Part shown: positions 47,301 through 57,800 of the stretch, piece after piece
Layout: each line of letters begins with the position of its first letter
Numbering within the stretch: position 1 is the stretch's first letter
Notes under the pieces: generated by a model
What the model was told of the DNA's origin: nothing
The model's input: only the letters and a program-made list of their open reading frames with translations
The model's database searches: none
Program-made: the position numbers and the translations under genes
NCBI GenBank assembly: GCA_031772625.1
Contig: CM062816.1
Coordinates: 633,113,269 to 633,177,268, forward strand
Direction: 5' to 3'
Source: Pinus tabuliformis
Lineage: Eukaryota; Streptophyta; Pinopsida; Pinales; Pinaceae
Length of the DNA stretch: 64,000 nucleotides

Positions 47301-48080
47301 TTTAAGGATATTAAGCAGATCTCAATACCTTTGGGGGAGGTTAGTAAGTGATTTAGGGAAGAATATGGATGGGAGATTAGGCATGCCTCACTTGAGCTGC
47401 TCCAAAAAATATCTACCATAGCACTTGTGATAAAGGTAAATTTAACATTTTGAGAGGCAAACTCAACCACAAGTATGTTTCTGCAACACCATTCTACCTA
47501 CCCAGTCTATTTTTCCTAGCATTTTTTCTTCTTTCTTTTGGGTGCATTTAGACAGGAAAACCCTTATCCATTTTCTTTTCTTTGCATGATAAGCCTATCT
47601 AAGTCTGCACTTATTTATTTCAAGGGCTCAGATTAAATAGTTGAGTTCCTTTTCTTCTCTACCTATCTACTTATCTGCCAAGATTAAACATTTTGAACAG
47701 ATTTTATTCTATATTTCTAAAACAGGAAAATTGAAACATGAACTGGCCAAGATTAAGCTGTTTGGCAATTCATCAGCTGTGGCAAGAGTTAACAGACTGC
47801 ACACAATCGGATTATTGCAAAGATAAAATAATAGTGGCATTTTGAGCTTGCACACTTTCCTGGTATTTTGTTTGGGGTTCATTTTTTCATGTTTTTTTTT
47901 ACCATCTTATTCTATTTGCCCTTTGATTTTTCTTTTAGGGAGTACCCTCTTTACATTTTTTAAATATTTTGATTTCTTGAGAATATGGAGAACCTTTACA
48001 ACCAGAAAAGGTATGAACATATTGCAGAGCTAATCAAGTCAATCATGAAATATGACACCTATTAGTATAGGAGCATAACA
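41355..48080 (-). repeat. 3' LTR of G3
   Basis: 6,726 bp. On the minus strand it starts TGTTATGCTCCTATAC and ends ATAACA. About 1.9 kb of non-coding sequence precedes the LTR ORF and 1.55 kb follows it. Conserved TATA-like text in both copies lies near 47125 (ATTATATAACTCC on the minus strand) and near 47030 (CATATATCACTG); promoter role unproven. Confidence 0.93.
42911..46212 (-). pseudogene. LTR-encoded accessory ORF of G3, 3' LTR copy
   Basis: About 1,100 codons on the minus strand from MEASVALNITPLNAPH. The N-terminal ~480 residues look globular: LGFKNSEFFDETIVVMLSMF, YASFISNKINEKFINLDREG, FTYHLL-type text, VFHNVCESPYTYCEFIDLF. A charged low-complexity linker follows, then a Gln/Lys-rich part repeating YDQYLKMASKNQQRLIS twice, and a 345-codon open piece (42911-43948). 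The latter has strong coiled-coil character (VLELKQVKEKLAKIEQ; KALQNKVRSLEKDL) and a C-terminal domain (DVWPSIQIIYEQIDLV). Stops at 45742-45744, 45772-45774, 44378-44380 and 44324-44326 are shared with the other LTR. No enzyme motif. Role unknown; its position ahead of gag recalls the extra ORF of Ogre elements. Confidence 0.75.
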
Positions 48081-48095
48081 CTGGCTCCACTTGGG
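48081..48095 (-). other. Presumed polypurine tract of G3
   Basis: Minus strand CCCCAAGTGGAGCCAG stands directly before TGTTATGCTCC. It is purine-rich only in part. Similar text stands at the same place in G2. Confidence 0.5.
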
Positions 48096-48398
48096 GATGG
48101 CTTTTCCTGGTGAAAAGTCAAGAACAGTAGTTCAGATGGCCTAATATAAAATTCTTGCTACACTCTGAAATCTTCCTTTGCTATGAGAAAACAAAACTTT
48201 ACAAAAGGATTATGTACAATATATACATTTCTCTTGAGCTGAAAACAAAAATAGTAAAATTCCTTCACTGTTTCTAAATTTTTTTGCCCAATCCTTCCTA
48301 TTCTTATTGTTGTAAAAAGCTGCAAAAACTGAACTTCGCTATGTACAAGTTGGATTCATGATATATCAACAAACTATATCAAAATAGTGCTTCATCAT

Positions 48399-49547
48399 TC
48401 AACCATTCACCAGTCCATATTCTGCTCTTGTATTATCCAGGCTTTTCAGAAAGTAAGTATTGTTGCCTTGTGAAGCCTGCATAATAAAAGGTCCTTTCCA
48501 TAGGAAGTCAAACTTCCCATGCTTTCCTCTGTCTTCCCTCCTGGAATCCCATTTTAAAAATTTGTCTCCTATGAAAAAATCTTCTACCTTGGTCCTCTTA
48601 TCAAATATCTTCTTGAGCTTTTCTTGTAATACTTGGGATATTTGGTATACCTCTTCTCTAGTTTGCTGCAAATGTATAGTTTGGTTTATCCTTCTTTGAA
48701 TGTCATTGGGTTGTACTTGAGCTTCTTGCAGTAATTTCATTACAGGAAACCCTAGAGATGAAGGAAATACAACCTCCATACCATAGACTAGCTCATAAGG
48801 ACTAGTTCCTATGGATCTCTTGGTAGTTAACCTGTCTGCCCATAGTGCAGTAGTAAGATTCTTATGCCAGTTTTTCTTGTTTTCTTCCAATACTTTCTTA
48901 ATGATATTGATCAAGCCTTTATTGGAGGACTCAACTAGACCATTGCCTTGAGGGTAATATGCTGTGGAATGGACTAAGGTGATGTGGTACTTATGACAGA
49001 AACTTATCATTCTCTTGGATTTGAAAGCAACTGCATTGTCAGTTATAATCTTTTCAGGACAGCCAAATCTAGACAAGAGATTGGTTTCTAAGAATTGTAT
49101 AATCACTGTATCATTGGCTTGTCTACAAGGGATGGCTTCTATCCACTTGGTGAAATAGTCTCTGGCAGTCAGGATCCATTTATGTTGGCCAGAAGAAAGA
49201 GGATGGATTTCCCCAATAAAATCTAAACCCCATTGTTGGAATGGTCTTTCAGTGGAAATTGGTTTAAGGGGTAGAGGAAAACGTTTTCTCTTGCCTTCAA
49301 AAATTTGACATTTATGGCAAGCAACGAAAAACTTTTTGACATCAGTAAGCATGGTGGGCCAGTAAAATCCAGCTCTAAGGATTTTATCTGCAGTTGATTT
49401 CCAGTAAAGATGTCCACCATAGTCCCCTGCATGAAATTCTTTAAGTACCTTGTCAGCTTCATCTTTTATTAAACAATTTAATAGAACACCTTCATGACTT
49501 TTCCGAAAAAGAGCACCATCTAAAATACAAAAATTTGAAGCTTTCAT
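48399..49547 (-). CDS. G3 integrase (gypsy type), open over 382 codons
   Basis: Order of parts: zinc-binding domain at residues ~35-85 (FHAGDYGGHLYW ... CHKC), then the catalytic core. The core has Asp in QQWGLDFIGEI (~110), Asp in KIITDNAVAF (~170) and Glu in NGLVESSNKG (~207), all three present. A C-terminal part follows with KVEDFFIGDKFLKWDSRRED and FLWKGPFIMQASQG, as in gypsy integrases without a chromodomain. The start is taken from the open frame; the natural protein is released from Gag-Pol by protease. No internal stop or frameshift, the best preserved gene in the window. It lies 319 bp from the 3' LTR. Confidence 0.92.
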   Translation of the reverse strand: MKASNFCILDGALFRKSHEGVLLNCLIKDEADKVLKEFHAGDYGGHLYWKSTADKILRAGFYWPTMLTDVKKFFVACHKCQIFEGKRKRFPLPLKPISTERPFQQWGLDFIGEIHPLSSGQHKWILTARDYFTKWIEAIPCRQANDTVIIQFLETNLLSRFGCPEKIITDNAVAFKSKRMISFCHKYHITLVHSTAYYPQGNGLVESSNKGLINIIKKVLEENKKNWHKNLTTALWADRLTTKRSIGTSPYELVYGMEVVFPSSLGFPVMKLLQEAQVQPNDIQRRINQTIHLQQTREEVYQISQVLQEKLKKIFDKRTKVEDFFIGDKFLKWDSRREDRGKHGKFDFLWKGPFIMQASQGNNTYFLKSLDNTRAEYGLVNG

Positions 49548-49699
49548 TTTTAAGAACCTTTTCTTTGTTCTGGATAACCCTGGAGGAGCCTGCAGGTTTC
49601 ATAATAAATAACATATATCAGCATACCAAGGTGATTCTAGGAAGTCCTGGCTGATTTGTGGAGTCACCATCTCCTATTCATTATCCAGTTCATTGATAT

Positions 49700-50191
49700 C
49701 TAGGGCTTGAAAGTTTTTTTTGGTCATAAGTTTAGCTAATACCTATCCTTTTATTAGCTTTGTAGGTTTTATTTCAATATCATACTCTAATATAGTAGCA
49801 ATCGATTTACCTCTTTTGCCTTCAATCCCCTCTCGGGTCAGGATATCTTTGACAATAGTGCTTGGCACATAAGCTATTATATGAGAGTATAATATGTAGA
49901 CTCTGAAATCTTTAATGGCTTTCACAAGAGCATAAGCCTGTTTTTCCATGATTCGGTATTTTAGCAGTGCATCTCTGAGAGCTTTCCTAAAGAAGGCTAT
50001 GATTTTTTCACATCCTTGATCATCCTTCTATAGTAAAACAACAACAATAGTGTGTTTTGATGTGAATGATAATATTATGAAGTCTCTGTCGAATTTTGGG
50101 CTTGTAAGGACTGGTGTTTTCGTCAAAGAAATTTTGATTTCTTCAAATGCTTGTTTAGCTACTACTGTCCATTTAACCTTGGAATCCTTTT
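49700..50191 (-). pseudogene. G3 gypsy-type RNase H, degraded
   Basis: Follows RT. Minus strand LLNNC-KKDSKVKW, EAFEEIKISLTKTP, then FIILSFTSKHTIVVVLL where the first catalytic Asp (usually DAS) is replaced, and MEKQAYALVKAIKDFRVYIL (49743-49949). YDIEIKPTKLIKG ends it. Inactive-looking, with several stops. Between it and integrase (49548-49700) only short linker text is readable. Confidence 0.75.
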
Positions 50192-51010
50192 TCAGCAATT
50201 GTTCAGCAATCTAATTAACTCAGCCAAATTAGGTATGAATCTTCTTAAAAAGTTAATTTTTCCTAGGAAATCTTGAAGTTCTTTGACATTTCTGGTGTGG
50301 GGTATTTGCAAAATGGCTTCTATTCTGTCAGGATCAATTTTGATTCCATCTTTGGAGATTATGTGACCTAACAATTTTCCCTCCTCTAGACCGAACAAGG
50401 ATTTCTTAGGATTCAAGGAAATACCATACTTTCTGCATGTTAAAAATACTTGTCTCAGATGATCTAGATACTGCTGATTTGATTTGGAAAATACAGTGAG
50501 ATCATCTAAGTATATGACTATAAAATCATGAATTTCTTTTGCAAAAGCTATGTCCATTGCACATTGGAAGGTTTCCCCTGCATTCTTGAGTCCAAATGAC
50601 ATTTTTACATATTTGAAAGTTCCCCATGGGGTTGTAAAAGTAGTCTTTTCCTGATCATCAGGATGGACTAGAATTTGGTTGAAGCCTGAGAACCCATCTA
50701 GCAGTGAAATTCTAGAGGCACCTACCACCCTTTGTAAAATGTGGTCCATCTTAGGTAAGGGGTAGTGGTGTTTCAAAGAAACCTTATTTACATTCCTTAA
50801 ATCAACACACAATCTGATTTCTCCCGTTTTCTTCCTAGTCGGCACTAAGTTAGACACCCATTCTGAAAATCTGATAAGGGCAATTATCCCAGCTTCCCAC
50901 ATTCTTTTGACTTCTTTTTCAATTAGAGGGAGTAGTACAGGATTAACCCTTCTGAGTTTCTGCTTGAATGGTTTTTTATTTTCTTTAAGGGTTATCGTAT
51001 GTTGAATCAC
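50192..51010 (-). CDS. G3 reverse transcriptase (gypsy type), 272 codons open
   Basis: Minus strand. Residues 1-30 hold the lead-in (ENKKPFKQKLRRVNP). WVSNLVPTRKKTGEIRLCVD is fingers block 2 at ~48-67. ISLLDGFSGFNQILVHPDDQ (~98) has the first catalytic Asp, FSGFNQ block present. FIVIYLDDLTVFSKS (~167) is the intact active site YLDD. YGISLNPKKSLFGLEEGKLL and LQDFLGKINFLRRFIPNLAE complete the domain. The frame ends at a stop where RNase H begins (LIRLLNNC). A frameshift near 51010-51057 separates it from the upstream linker. Confidence 0.92.
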   Translation of the reverse strand: MIQHTITLKENKKPFKQKLRRVNPVLLPLIEKEVKRMWEAGIIALIRFSEWVSNLVPTRKKTGEIRLCVDLRNVNKVSLKHHYPLPKMDHILQRVVGASRISLLDGFSGFNQILVHPDDQEKTTFTTPWGTFKYVKMSFGLKNAGETFQCAMDIAFAKEIHDFIVIYLDDLTVFSKSNQQYLDHLRQVFLTCRKYGISLNPKKSLFGLEEGKLLGHIISKDGIKIDPDRIEAILQIPHTRNVKELQDFLGKINFLRRFIPNLAELIRLLNNC

Positions 51011-51056
51011 AGAGGTTTTTCAAATCTTCATAGATCCAGGCAAAAACATCCTGGAA

Positions 51057-51560
51057 TTATTTGAACAGTTCAACATATTTAAGCTTTTGGTCAGGAGGCA
51101 GAGTTTTGGATAGTTTTATTATTTTAGTATTTTTTTCAGTTCCTATGTTACAGTCCTCAATGTCTGCGTTTAGAGGTTGCATTTTGGGTTTCCGTGGGAT
51201 ATCATTAGAATCAAGGAACTTTTCCAGAGGAGTTAATCTTGTGGGCAAATAATTGTCTTTTAAATCAATAACTTCAAGTTCCCCCTCAATAATCTCATCA
51301 ATGTCTATTTCTTTAAGATCTTGCAACTTTTCCTTGGTAAATTTCGTTGGGTGAAGTATTCGTGCTGCAATTTATGCTACAATGGATGTTTCAATTTTGT
51401 CTATTTGATCAACTTCACAAACAATGTCTCTGTCTATATTAGTGTTACAAAACTCTTCCTTTAGGGTCAAGAAATTGTTGATCTAAGTGTCACTGTCAAA
51501 CACTTGCCAGTTTTTTACATTGTCAGATAAGGTTGGCCTATGCCTAATCTCAGCTGTAAA
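51057..51560 (-). pseudogene. G3 linker between extra RNase H and RT
   Basis: Minus strand, open at 51057-51326: acidic segment IDEIIEGELEVIDLKDNYLP, then EKNTKIIKLSKTLPPDQKLK and LFK-FQDVFAWIYEDLK. The last corresponds to the N-terminal edge of gypsy RT. Similar text precedes RT in G2 (KSTFILFLNQYKNVFSWNYD). Likely a non-enzymatic connector. Confidence 0.65.
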
Positions 51561-51990
51561 CTAATGATTGGGTTCAAATTGCAGTTTACAAGTGCTGGAA
51601 AATGTTTCCAAACTGTGAGCATGCAAGTTATGTTTTCTTGGAATTTTGGCAAGCTGTGTTTCTAGAAATGTATTGAGTATTTCAATTTTTGCTCCTCTAC
51701 ATGATCTTAATCTGGGATCATTTGTGAGGAAGTTCCCTTTCATCTATTGAATGACTAAATCAGAGTCTCCGAAAACCGATACCCTGGCTGCCCCTAAACT
51801 CTTGATCAATGTAAGTCCTAACAAGAGGGCTTCATATTCAACCATATTATTGGTACATCTAAAGTTCAACCTGTATGCATGCCCTTTAGCATGATCATTT
51901 TCCAGATCATGTACCCAAATTCTTGCTCCTGCCCTTAATTTATTAACTGATCCATCAAATTCCAAGTACTGAAGAATCTCATGTTCATAG
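51561..51990 (-). pseudogene. G3 extra RNase H domain upstream of RT
   Basis: Minus strand: LQYLEFDGSVNKLRAGARIW (Asp), FRCTNNMVEYEALLLGLTLI (Glu), ARVSVFGDSDLVIQ (Asp). One stop follows, then PRLRSCRGAKIEILNTFLET and PRKHNLHAHSLETFSS, where the fourth acidic position (usually N..AD) is His. Three of four catalytic residues are kept. The TNN-EYEA-GDS pattern matches the second, archaeal-like RNase H of Tat/Ogre elements. It is fused to the protease end and lies before RT. Confidence 0.82.
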
Positions 51991-52860
51991 TTAGTATCAG
52001 GAGTCTTGGAAATTTGTTTACTAGGGAAATCTGAATTTTTAGTTTCATCCGGTTTCTCTTGTGTGTCTGATATATCATTGTTCCCTAAAATTTCTTGAAT
52101 TTGAACACTGGAGTTTTGGTGTATAATATCTTCTTGTTGAAGTGGTAAAACCTTGATATTAGTTGCAGGATTAATCTTAGCATTGTATAGAATGAAGGAG
52201 TCCATGTCAGAATGCATGGAGTAGATGGGAAAATTTTGGGGTTTCTCCTGGCTACTCACCATGTATTTCATCAAATTTTCTAGGTACAATCTCTTTGGCT
52301 GGCCAAATACTGAAATGGTAGCATAGGACATGTCTAATTGTAAAGATCCTTGGAGCTTTGCACCCCAAGATCTAGCCAACAACATGCCATATTTTGGTGG
52401 TATGTTAGCTACCACTACATCCATTAAAATTGTCTTGGCAGGGTATTGAACTAATGATACACATAAATCTTTGATCAGTCCTAGACATCTGACCTGGCTT
52501 GAATCAAAAGAGAATAAGTCTTTATATGGCCTGGTGATATCTAGGTCCAAATTCTCCATTACAGATCTAGGCATTAAGTTATGAGAAGCACCAGAATCAA
52601 ACATTGCATTATGAAGTACCTTATCATGAATGTTCAGACTTACATAGAAAGAAGGAACCCCTCCATCTACTGATTTACCGTTTACCTCAGCACCAAAAAT
52701 TAATTATGGTTGGTCATCAAGGACATTTACTGCATCTTTGTTTTCTAAAATCTAAAGTGATCTGCTAATTTGATCTCTATAGACATCACTCTTAGCCAAT
52801 TCTGACAATGGAATTGCTATCTTTAATTTTCCTATTTCGGTCTCAAGGTTTTTTTGTTTG
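51991..52860 (-). CDS. G3 aspartic protease and spacer (Gag-Pol part)
   Basis: Open from 52604 down into the RNase H: MFDSGASHNLMPRSVMENLD carries the intact catalytic DSGA. PPKYGMLLARSWGAKLQGSL is the conserved second half with the LLGR-like flap region. A ~100-residue variable, Gln/Asn-rich spacer leads to the RNase H. Upstream text to 52860 (DDQP-LIFGAEVNGKSVDGGV; FYVSLNIHDKVLHNA) continues the protease N-terminus across one stop. The related G4 protease has the same layout but DSRA. Confidence 0.82.
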
Positions 52861-54747
52861 AATTTTTGCATTTCGGGCAGTGAGACTTTCATTTTCAGGT
52901 GTATTTTCTGTGTCTTTTTCTTTTACAGGAGTGTTGTTATGGGTTTAAGTTGTTTCTATGTCAATTTCTAGAGTTTCTTCCACATTTCTTTTGGTAGGAG
53001 TGGAAGTGGAAGGTTGTTTATCAGGTTGTTGATTCTCTGATATATCTTCAACTGTTGGACTATTTGAGTTAGGACCTCTTCTAGGAAGGGGTTGTACATG
53101 TGTGTTTTTGACCTTAGCTTTTTTAGGTTGCTTGGTGTCTTTATTCTTATTGACCTCATGGACATCTATTCTTCTACTCCTCAAACTGTATTGCTTGTGA
53201 AATTCATAGATGGCTATGTCATATCCCTCCCTAAAATCAAATGATTCACCTGATTGAATTTGGAATTGATTAAGAGTGTGAGCCTCTTGGTCTTCTTGGG
53301 TTAAGAAAATTTTTTGTTCAATATTGAGCCCATTAAGTTGATTTGAGTATCTTCTGTTGGTTCACCAGAAGTTGAAGCTTCAGGATAATTTTCCTAGAAT
53401 GGAGGTCTAATGTTTTGTTCTGGACGAGCCTTTCCCATATTAGGGTTCTGGTTTTTTCTAAAGTTTGGATTTCTCCCAGTATTTCTCGGTTGACCATCCT
53501 AAGGGGATTTCCTCTCAATTGTCTCTACTCTATCACCAAGTCTATCCATGCCTTTAATAATAGCATCTAATTTTTGTTCAAATGCAGAAGGTTCTTCTTT
53601 GAAAGGTGTCCTCCTTTCAGCTCTATCGCAAGCTCATTTAGAAATCAGGTTGGCCTCAACACTAACAGCTATACTCTGCATGTCTTCTAAGCTTCGAGGA
53701 GCTCTTTCCCTGAGCTGATATGCCATATCAGAATAAAATGCATTAGGGAATTTTATCAAGGATAAACCTGGAGGAGGTCTGAGATTCTGAGGAATAGCAT
53801 TGTATACATAATTAAATATGGTACAGTAATCTTGAACAGTTTCTTGTGGGCCTCTTTTCAAGTTTTCGTACTCTGATAAAATGTGGAGAGGATCTTTATT
53901 CTTTTCCCATTTATTCAAGAAGGTCTGATAAAGGGCTTCTAGTTCAATGATAGTGTTTGTAGGGAGAGCTCTAAACCAGGTTCTAACATCTCCAGTTAAG
54001 CTTTGAACACATACTTTCATTCTGACATCATCATCATCAATCTCATAGTTTTCAAAATGGTCTGTCATCTTCTTACTATATTGTTGAGCTATGGAAGTGA
54101 TAGTACGATCAAAATATGTGATTTTTCTTTGATAATCTTGAGGCATAGCCCTTGCATTTGCAGGTAATTGCAGGGGAGCATAACGGTTTGCTATGTTTGC
54201 AGATATAAGAGTGACAGCTGGAAGAGTTGGGATAACAATGGAAATGTAAGCTGTGTATGGAGGAGTGGAAAGGAGGGTTTGAAGTGCTAATGGTGAGCTA
54301 GGAGAAGGTACAGTAATGGCAAAAAGGATTGGTGCTTTTCTAGGAGTAAGCTCAGATTGGATAGGGTTATGCTAATGTGCGTGAAGGTGTAAACTAGTAG
54401 AATTTTCCTGGCTCTCTTGGCTTGCAAGGATCTTAGGAATCAAATTAGGATTTTCAAACACAGGTGGGGTATTTGGATTAGGATTTGATCTAGTGTAACA
54501 GATCTTCTTCTTTGGAGCCAGTTTCTGAGTATGTTTTTGGTTTTTCTTGAAATAGTTTAGGAATTTTTAGATGAGGAGATTATGAATTTTCCTAAAGATC
54601 TACTGAAACAAGGGACTGATCAAGTATTTGAGACAATTGTTCAATACATAAACTAGACTGGAGATAGACTGAAGTAGCATTCATTTATTTCTGCAATTGC
54701 AAAACAAAAGCAGTTTCAAAGGCTACCTGGCCAACTTTAGGCTCCAT
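52861..54747 (-). pseudogene. G3 Gag, degraded
   Basis: The probable start is ATG at 54747 (MEPKVGQVAFETAF), 44 bp after the PBS. 54150-54700 is broken Pro/Ser-rich text. The 170-codon open piece 53634-54146 is the capsid core: KMTDHFENYEIDDDDVRMKV, SLTGDVRTWFRALPTNTIIE, LKRGPQETVQDYCTIFNYVY. The C-terminal part (PRNTGRNPNFRKNQNPNMGK) is basic and Asn/Pro-rich, with no CCHC knuckle. A helical Lys-rich stretch and stops lead to protease. Confidence 0.78.
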
Positions 54748-54790
54748 CTGTAGCTTATGAAATAAACAGCAGTAACAAACAATTATTCAG

Positions 54791-54809
54791 GTCCCCAGTG
54801 GAGTCGCCA
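54791..54809 (-). other. Primer-binding site of G3 (tRNA-Arg type)
   Basis: Minus strand TGGCGACTCCACTGGGGAC, four bases inside the 5' LTR. It would pair with a tRNA 3' end ...CCCAGTGGAGTCGCCA, consistent with a eukaryotic tRNA-Arg whose acceptor stem begins GACTCC. Ogre elements are known to use tRNA-Arg. Confidence 0.82.
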
Positions 54810-54813
54810 ATGA

Positions 54814-57800
54814 TGTTATCACTCAAGTTGTTCCCAAAAGTTGTAAGAAAGGGAATACGACTGAGGTAATCATAGACCAACCTTTTAGATAAAGATTCTA
54901 GCCAATCTGCATCCAGAGAGGGCTCTCTCTTTATGATTTAGCTTTGTTTTGAGGTATATTAGGCTAGCAATAAAGTGCAAGGGTTTTGTTTTGAGTTTGG
55001 TTGGAGGGATAGAGATTCAATAGAATAGTGAGGTAAAAATGGAAGAGTTTCAATCCATTGGGCACGAAGGAGTCAAAGAAGGATAGCTTGCTCGATTAGG
55101 TTTCTTTCCAGAGGAGGTATCACAGAGTAAGGTACTCAAATATGGAACAATTTATAGGCTGGAATCAGATGGAATGGAGTCAATTGGGTGAAGGGCAGTT
55201 AAGAACCCTTCATCATATTTGACAGAGGGAAAATGGATGATTACTGCTAAGGAGAAATTAATAATTCCTTAGAAAATATTCAAGATGAAAGAATTACGGG
55301 AAACAGGAGCAATTAAGAATTCATTGTTTATTCTAATTATGAAGAAAACATAGAAAACAACAAAGATTGAAGACAGAGTGTAGTCAAGAAAATTCTGAAT
55401 TATTCTTTTTCTTTATTGTTTAGATCATGAAACATAGATGGTATAATAAACATAGAAATTGTAAAACACAAGTTAGAAGGGACTTATTGATCCATAAGAT
55501 GATTCAAGAATTTTGTAACATGGTCCTCTGCATCAATTCTTCATTCAGTAAGCCAGACAAAAATGGTTCCAACAACCTTTTATTCCATAGAACTTCAATA
55601 TTATAGTCATAAAATATGAACATCCACCAACCAACCCCAAATACTTCGTCTGGGGGGGTATTTATACAAAAATATCGAATATCTTACAAAATATCAGATA
55701 TAAATAATATCTGGGGATGATTAATGCATTTTACAAAGATAGAGATAGATAGTCTTAGAAACAGGGAAACAATAAATTGACGCTGTGCTGGCCGCTCCCT
55801 CCTTATGATTTGTATCGGAGGTAGGTTCTGCAAGTCGGTTTGTAGCTATCTTCCACTGATATTCCGTGCTGGTTGCTCCATCGTTGCTAGACATCCTTTG
55901 ACCCTAATCAAATATACTTTGACATGCTTGAGCCTCGTTTATCTCTATTTGTCTTTATCATGGAAAAATAGACCAAAATGTTTGTTTTATCCAAGAGGAA
56001 TTTAGAGGATCCCCAACATGTCTTCCCACCATTGTTGATCTGGAAATTTATACCTTTGAATTTTTCTCAGTGTTTCATCAGATTTTGTATAGCTAACAAA
56101 ATTAGGCTGGAGCTGAAACAGATGTTTCACCTCATGTTCAACATAAAATAATTTTTCTAAATTATCATAGAGACTCTGGCCTGAGGGAAGTACTTTCTCT
56201 CCTGAAGCACTTGTTCATGAATTAACCTGATCAACAACATATGTGTTCAACTTATGTATATAATCTGTGTATCTCATTAGCCTGTCATTATTTCCTAAAA
56301 GACTTGGCAATCCTTGACCCTGCAAAATTGTAAATCGTTGTATGAAAGAATTTATTTCTACTTGCATGTCCTGGCATTTAAATTCTGCATTAGAGTTTCC
56401 TTTTTTAGAACTCTTTTGATATCCAAAATGGTTCTTGTCCTCTCTGGGATGCCGAGTTGTTCTGATTATTCTCTGTTTCTATAATTAAAAAAGTGAATGA
56501 GCCTATTGGCTTAATTAGGAATTTGTCCTAATAAAGCTCTTGCTTTTTGGATTTCTCCATGTGTTGCATTTACCAAGTCAATCTGCTCATAAATTGTCTG
56601 GATAGATGGCCAAACATCACTAAGGGATTGAGTGATGTTGGTCCAAGGGATTACTTTTATTTCTACTAGAGGCTTGTCCATAGTGAGATCCCTATCTAAT
56701 GATCTGACTTTATTCTGCAATGCTTTAACCTCTCTTGTTTACTCTACCACGCTAATTTTGGACTTATCATAAATCAGTTCTATTTTTGCCAATTTTTCCT
56801 TTACTTTCTTCAGCTCTTACACTTGGAGTTTCAGTTCTTCCATGGCTTTTATCAATTCTTCTGTGGTCATACTTATGTTGCTGTCTGGTGCTATTGCTGA
56901 GGTGCCTATGATGATCTTTGTTGTTGATGTTAGGAAAGTGGGAGGCAATGTTGTTATAAGTGTGGAGGGGGCAGTAGTGACTATTGGGACTACTTCAGGT
57001 GGCTGGGAGGTCATCTCTCCCTGCTTTTCTTGAAGATATTTCTCCAATTCCTGCTCTATCTCAATCAATCTCTCATTCAGTCTCATGAGCAGGTCCATCA
57101 TGTACTCTTTAGATTTATATTGTACAACTTCTGCAGTCTGTGGATGCATAGAAGGAGGCAATTTCAGCTGTTTTCTAAGGGCGGCAATGTCCTCTTCTTT
57201 CTTCTTTATCAGTGCCTTTATGCCTTTAGCATCTTTGGGATCATGTCCCACTTAAATGATGATCTCTTCCAAAAATTTTATCCTGTTGTCCTTAGAAAGA
57301 GAAGAGGCTTTCTCCAAATCTAGTTGAGCAGAGGTATTACTCAAGGAGTTTTGCAATTTATGAGCTAACATAGCTTTATCAGCTAGTGTGGTGTATACCA
57401 TCTCTCCAGTCTGTTTATGCTTCTCAATCTGGTCCATTGGATGAATATCCTTGGCCAAGACCTCCAGATTTGTCCTGATATAATCACATGCTGATTGTGG
57501 TTGTTACACCTTGAGCTTGAAATAACTCATGATCATTTTTCCCTCCTTAATGTCATAGGTAGATATCAACCTTTGCTGGTTTTTGGAGGCCATCTTAAGA
57601 TACTGGTCATAAATTTGCAGCCTCAGTGGGTCATTTCTAACCTTTATCTCTGTGAATGTTCTTTTGATGTCTGAGGCCTGTTTTCTTTGTGGCCTAGTGG
57701 ATGAAACTTCCACACTATGTTGTCATTCTAGCTCCTGCACGTATGAGCTAGTCGATGTCTCTATCACTGGGGAAGTCTACTGGCTTGCTATCTTTTCCCC

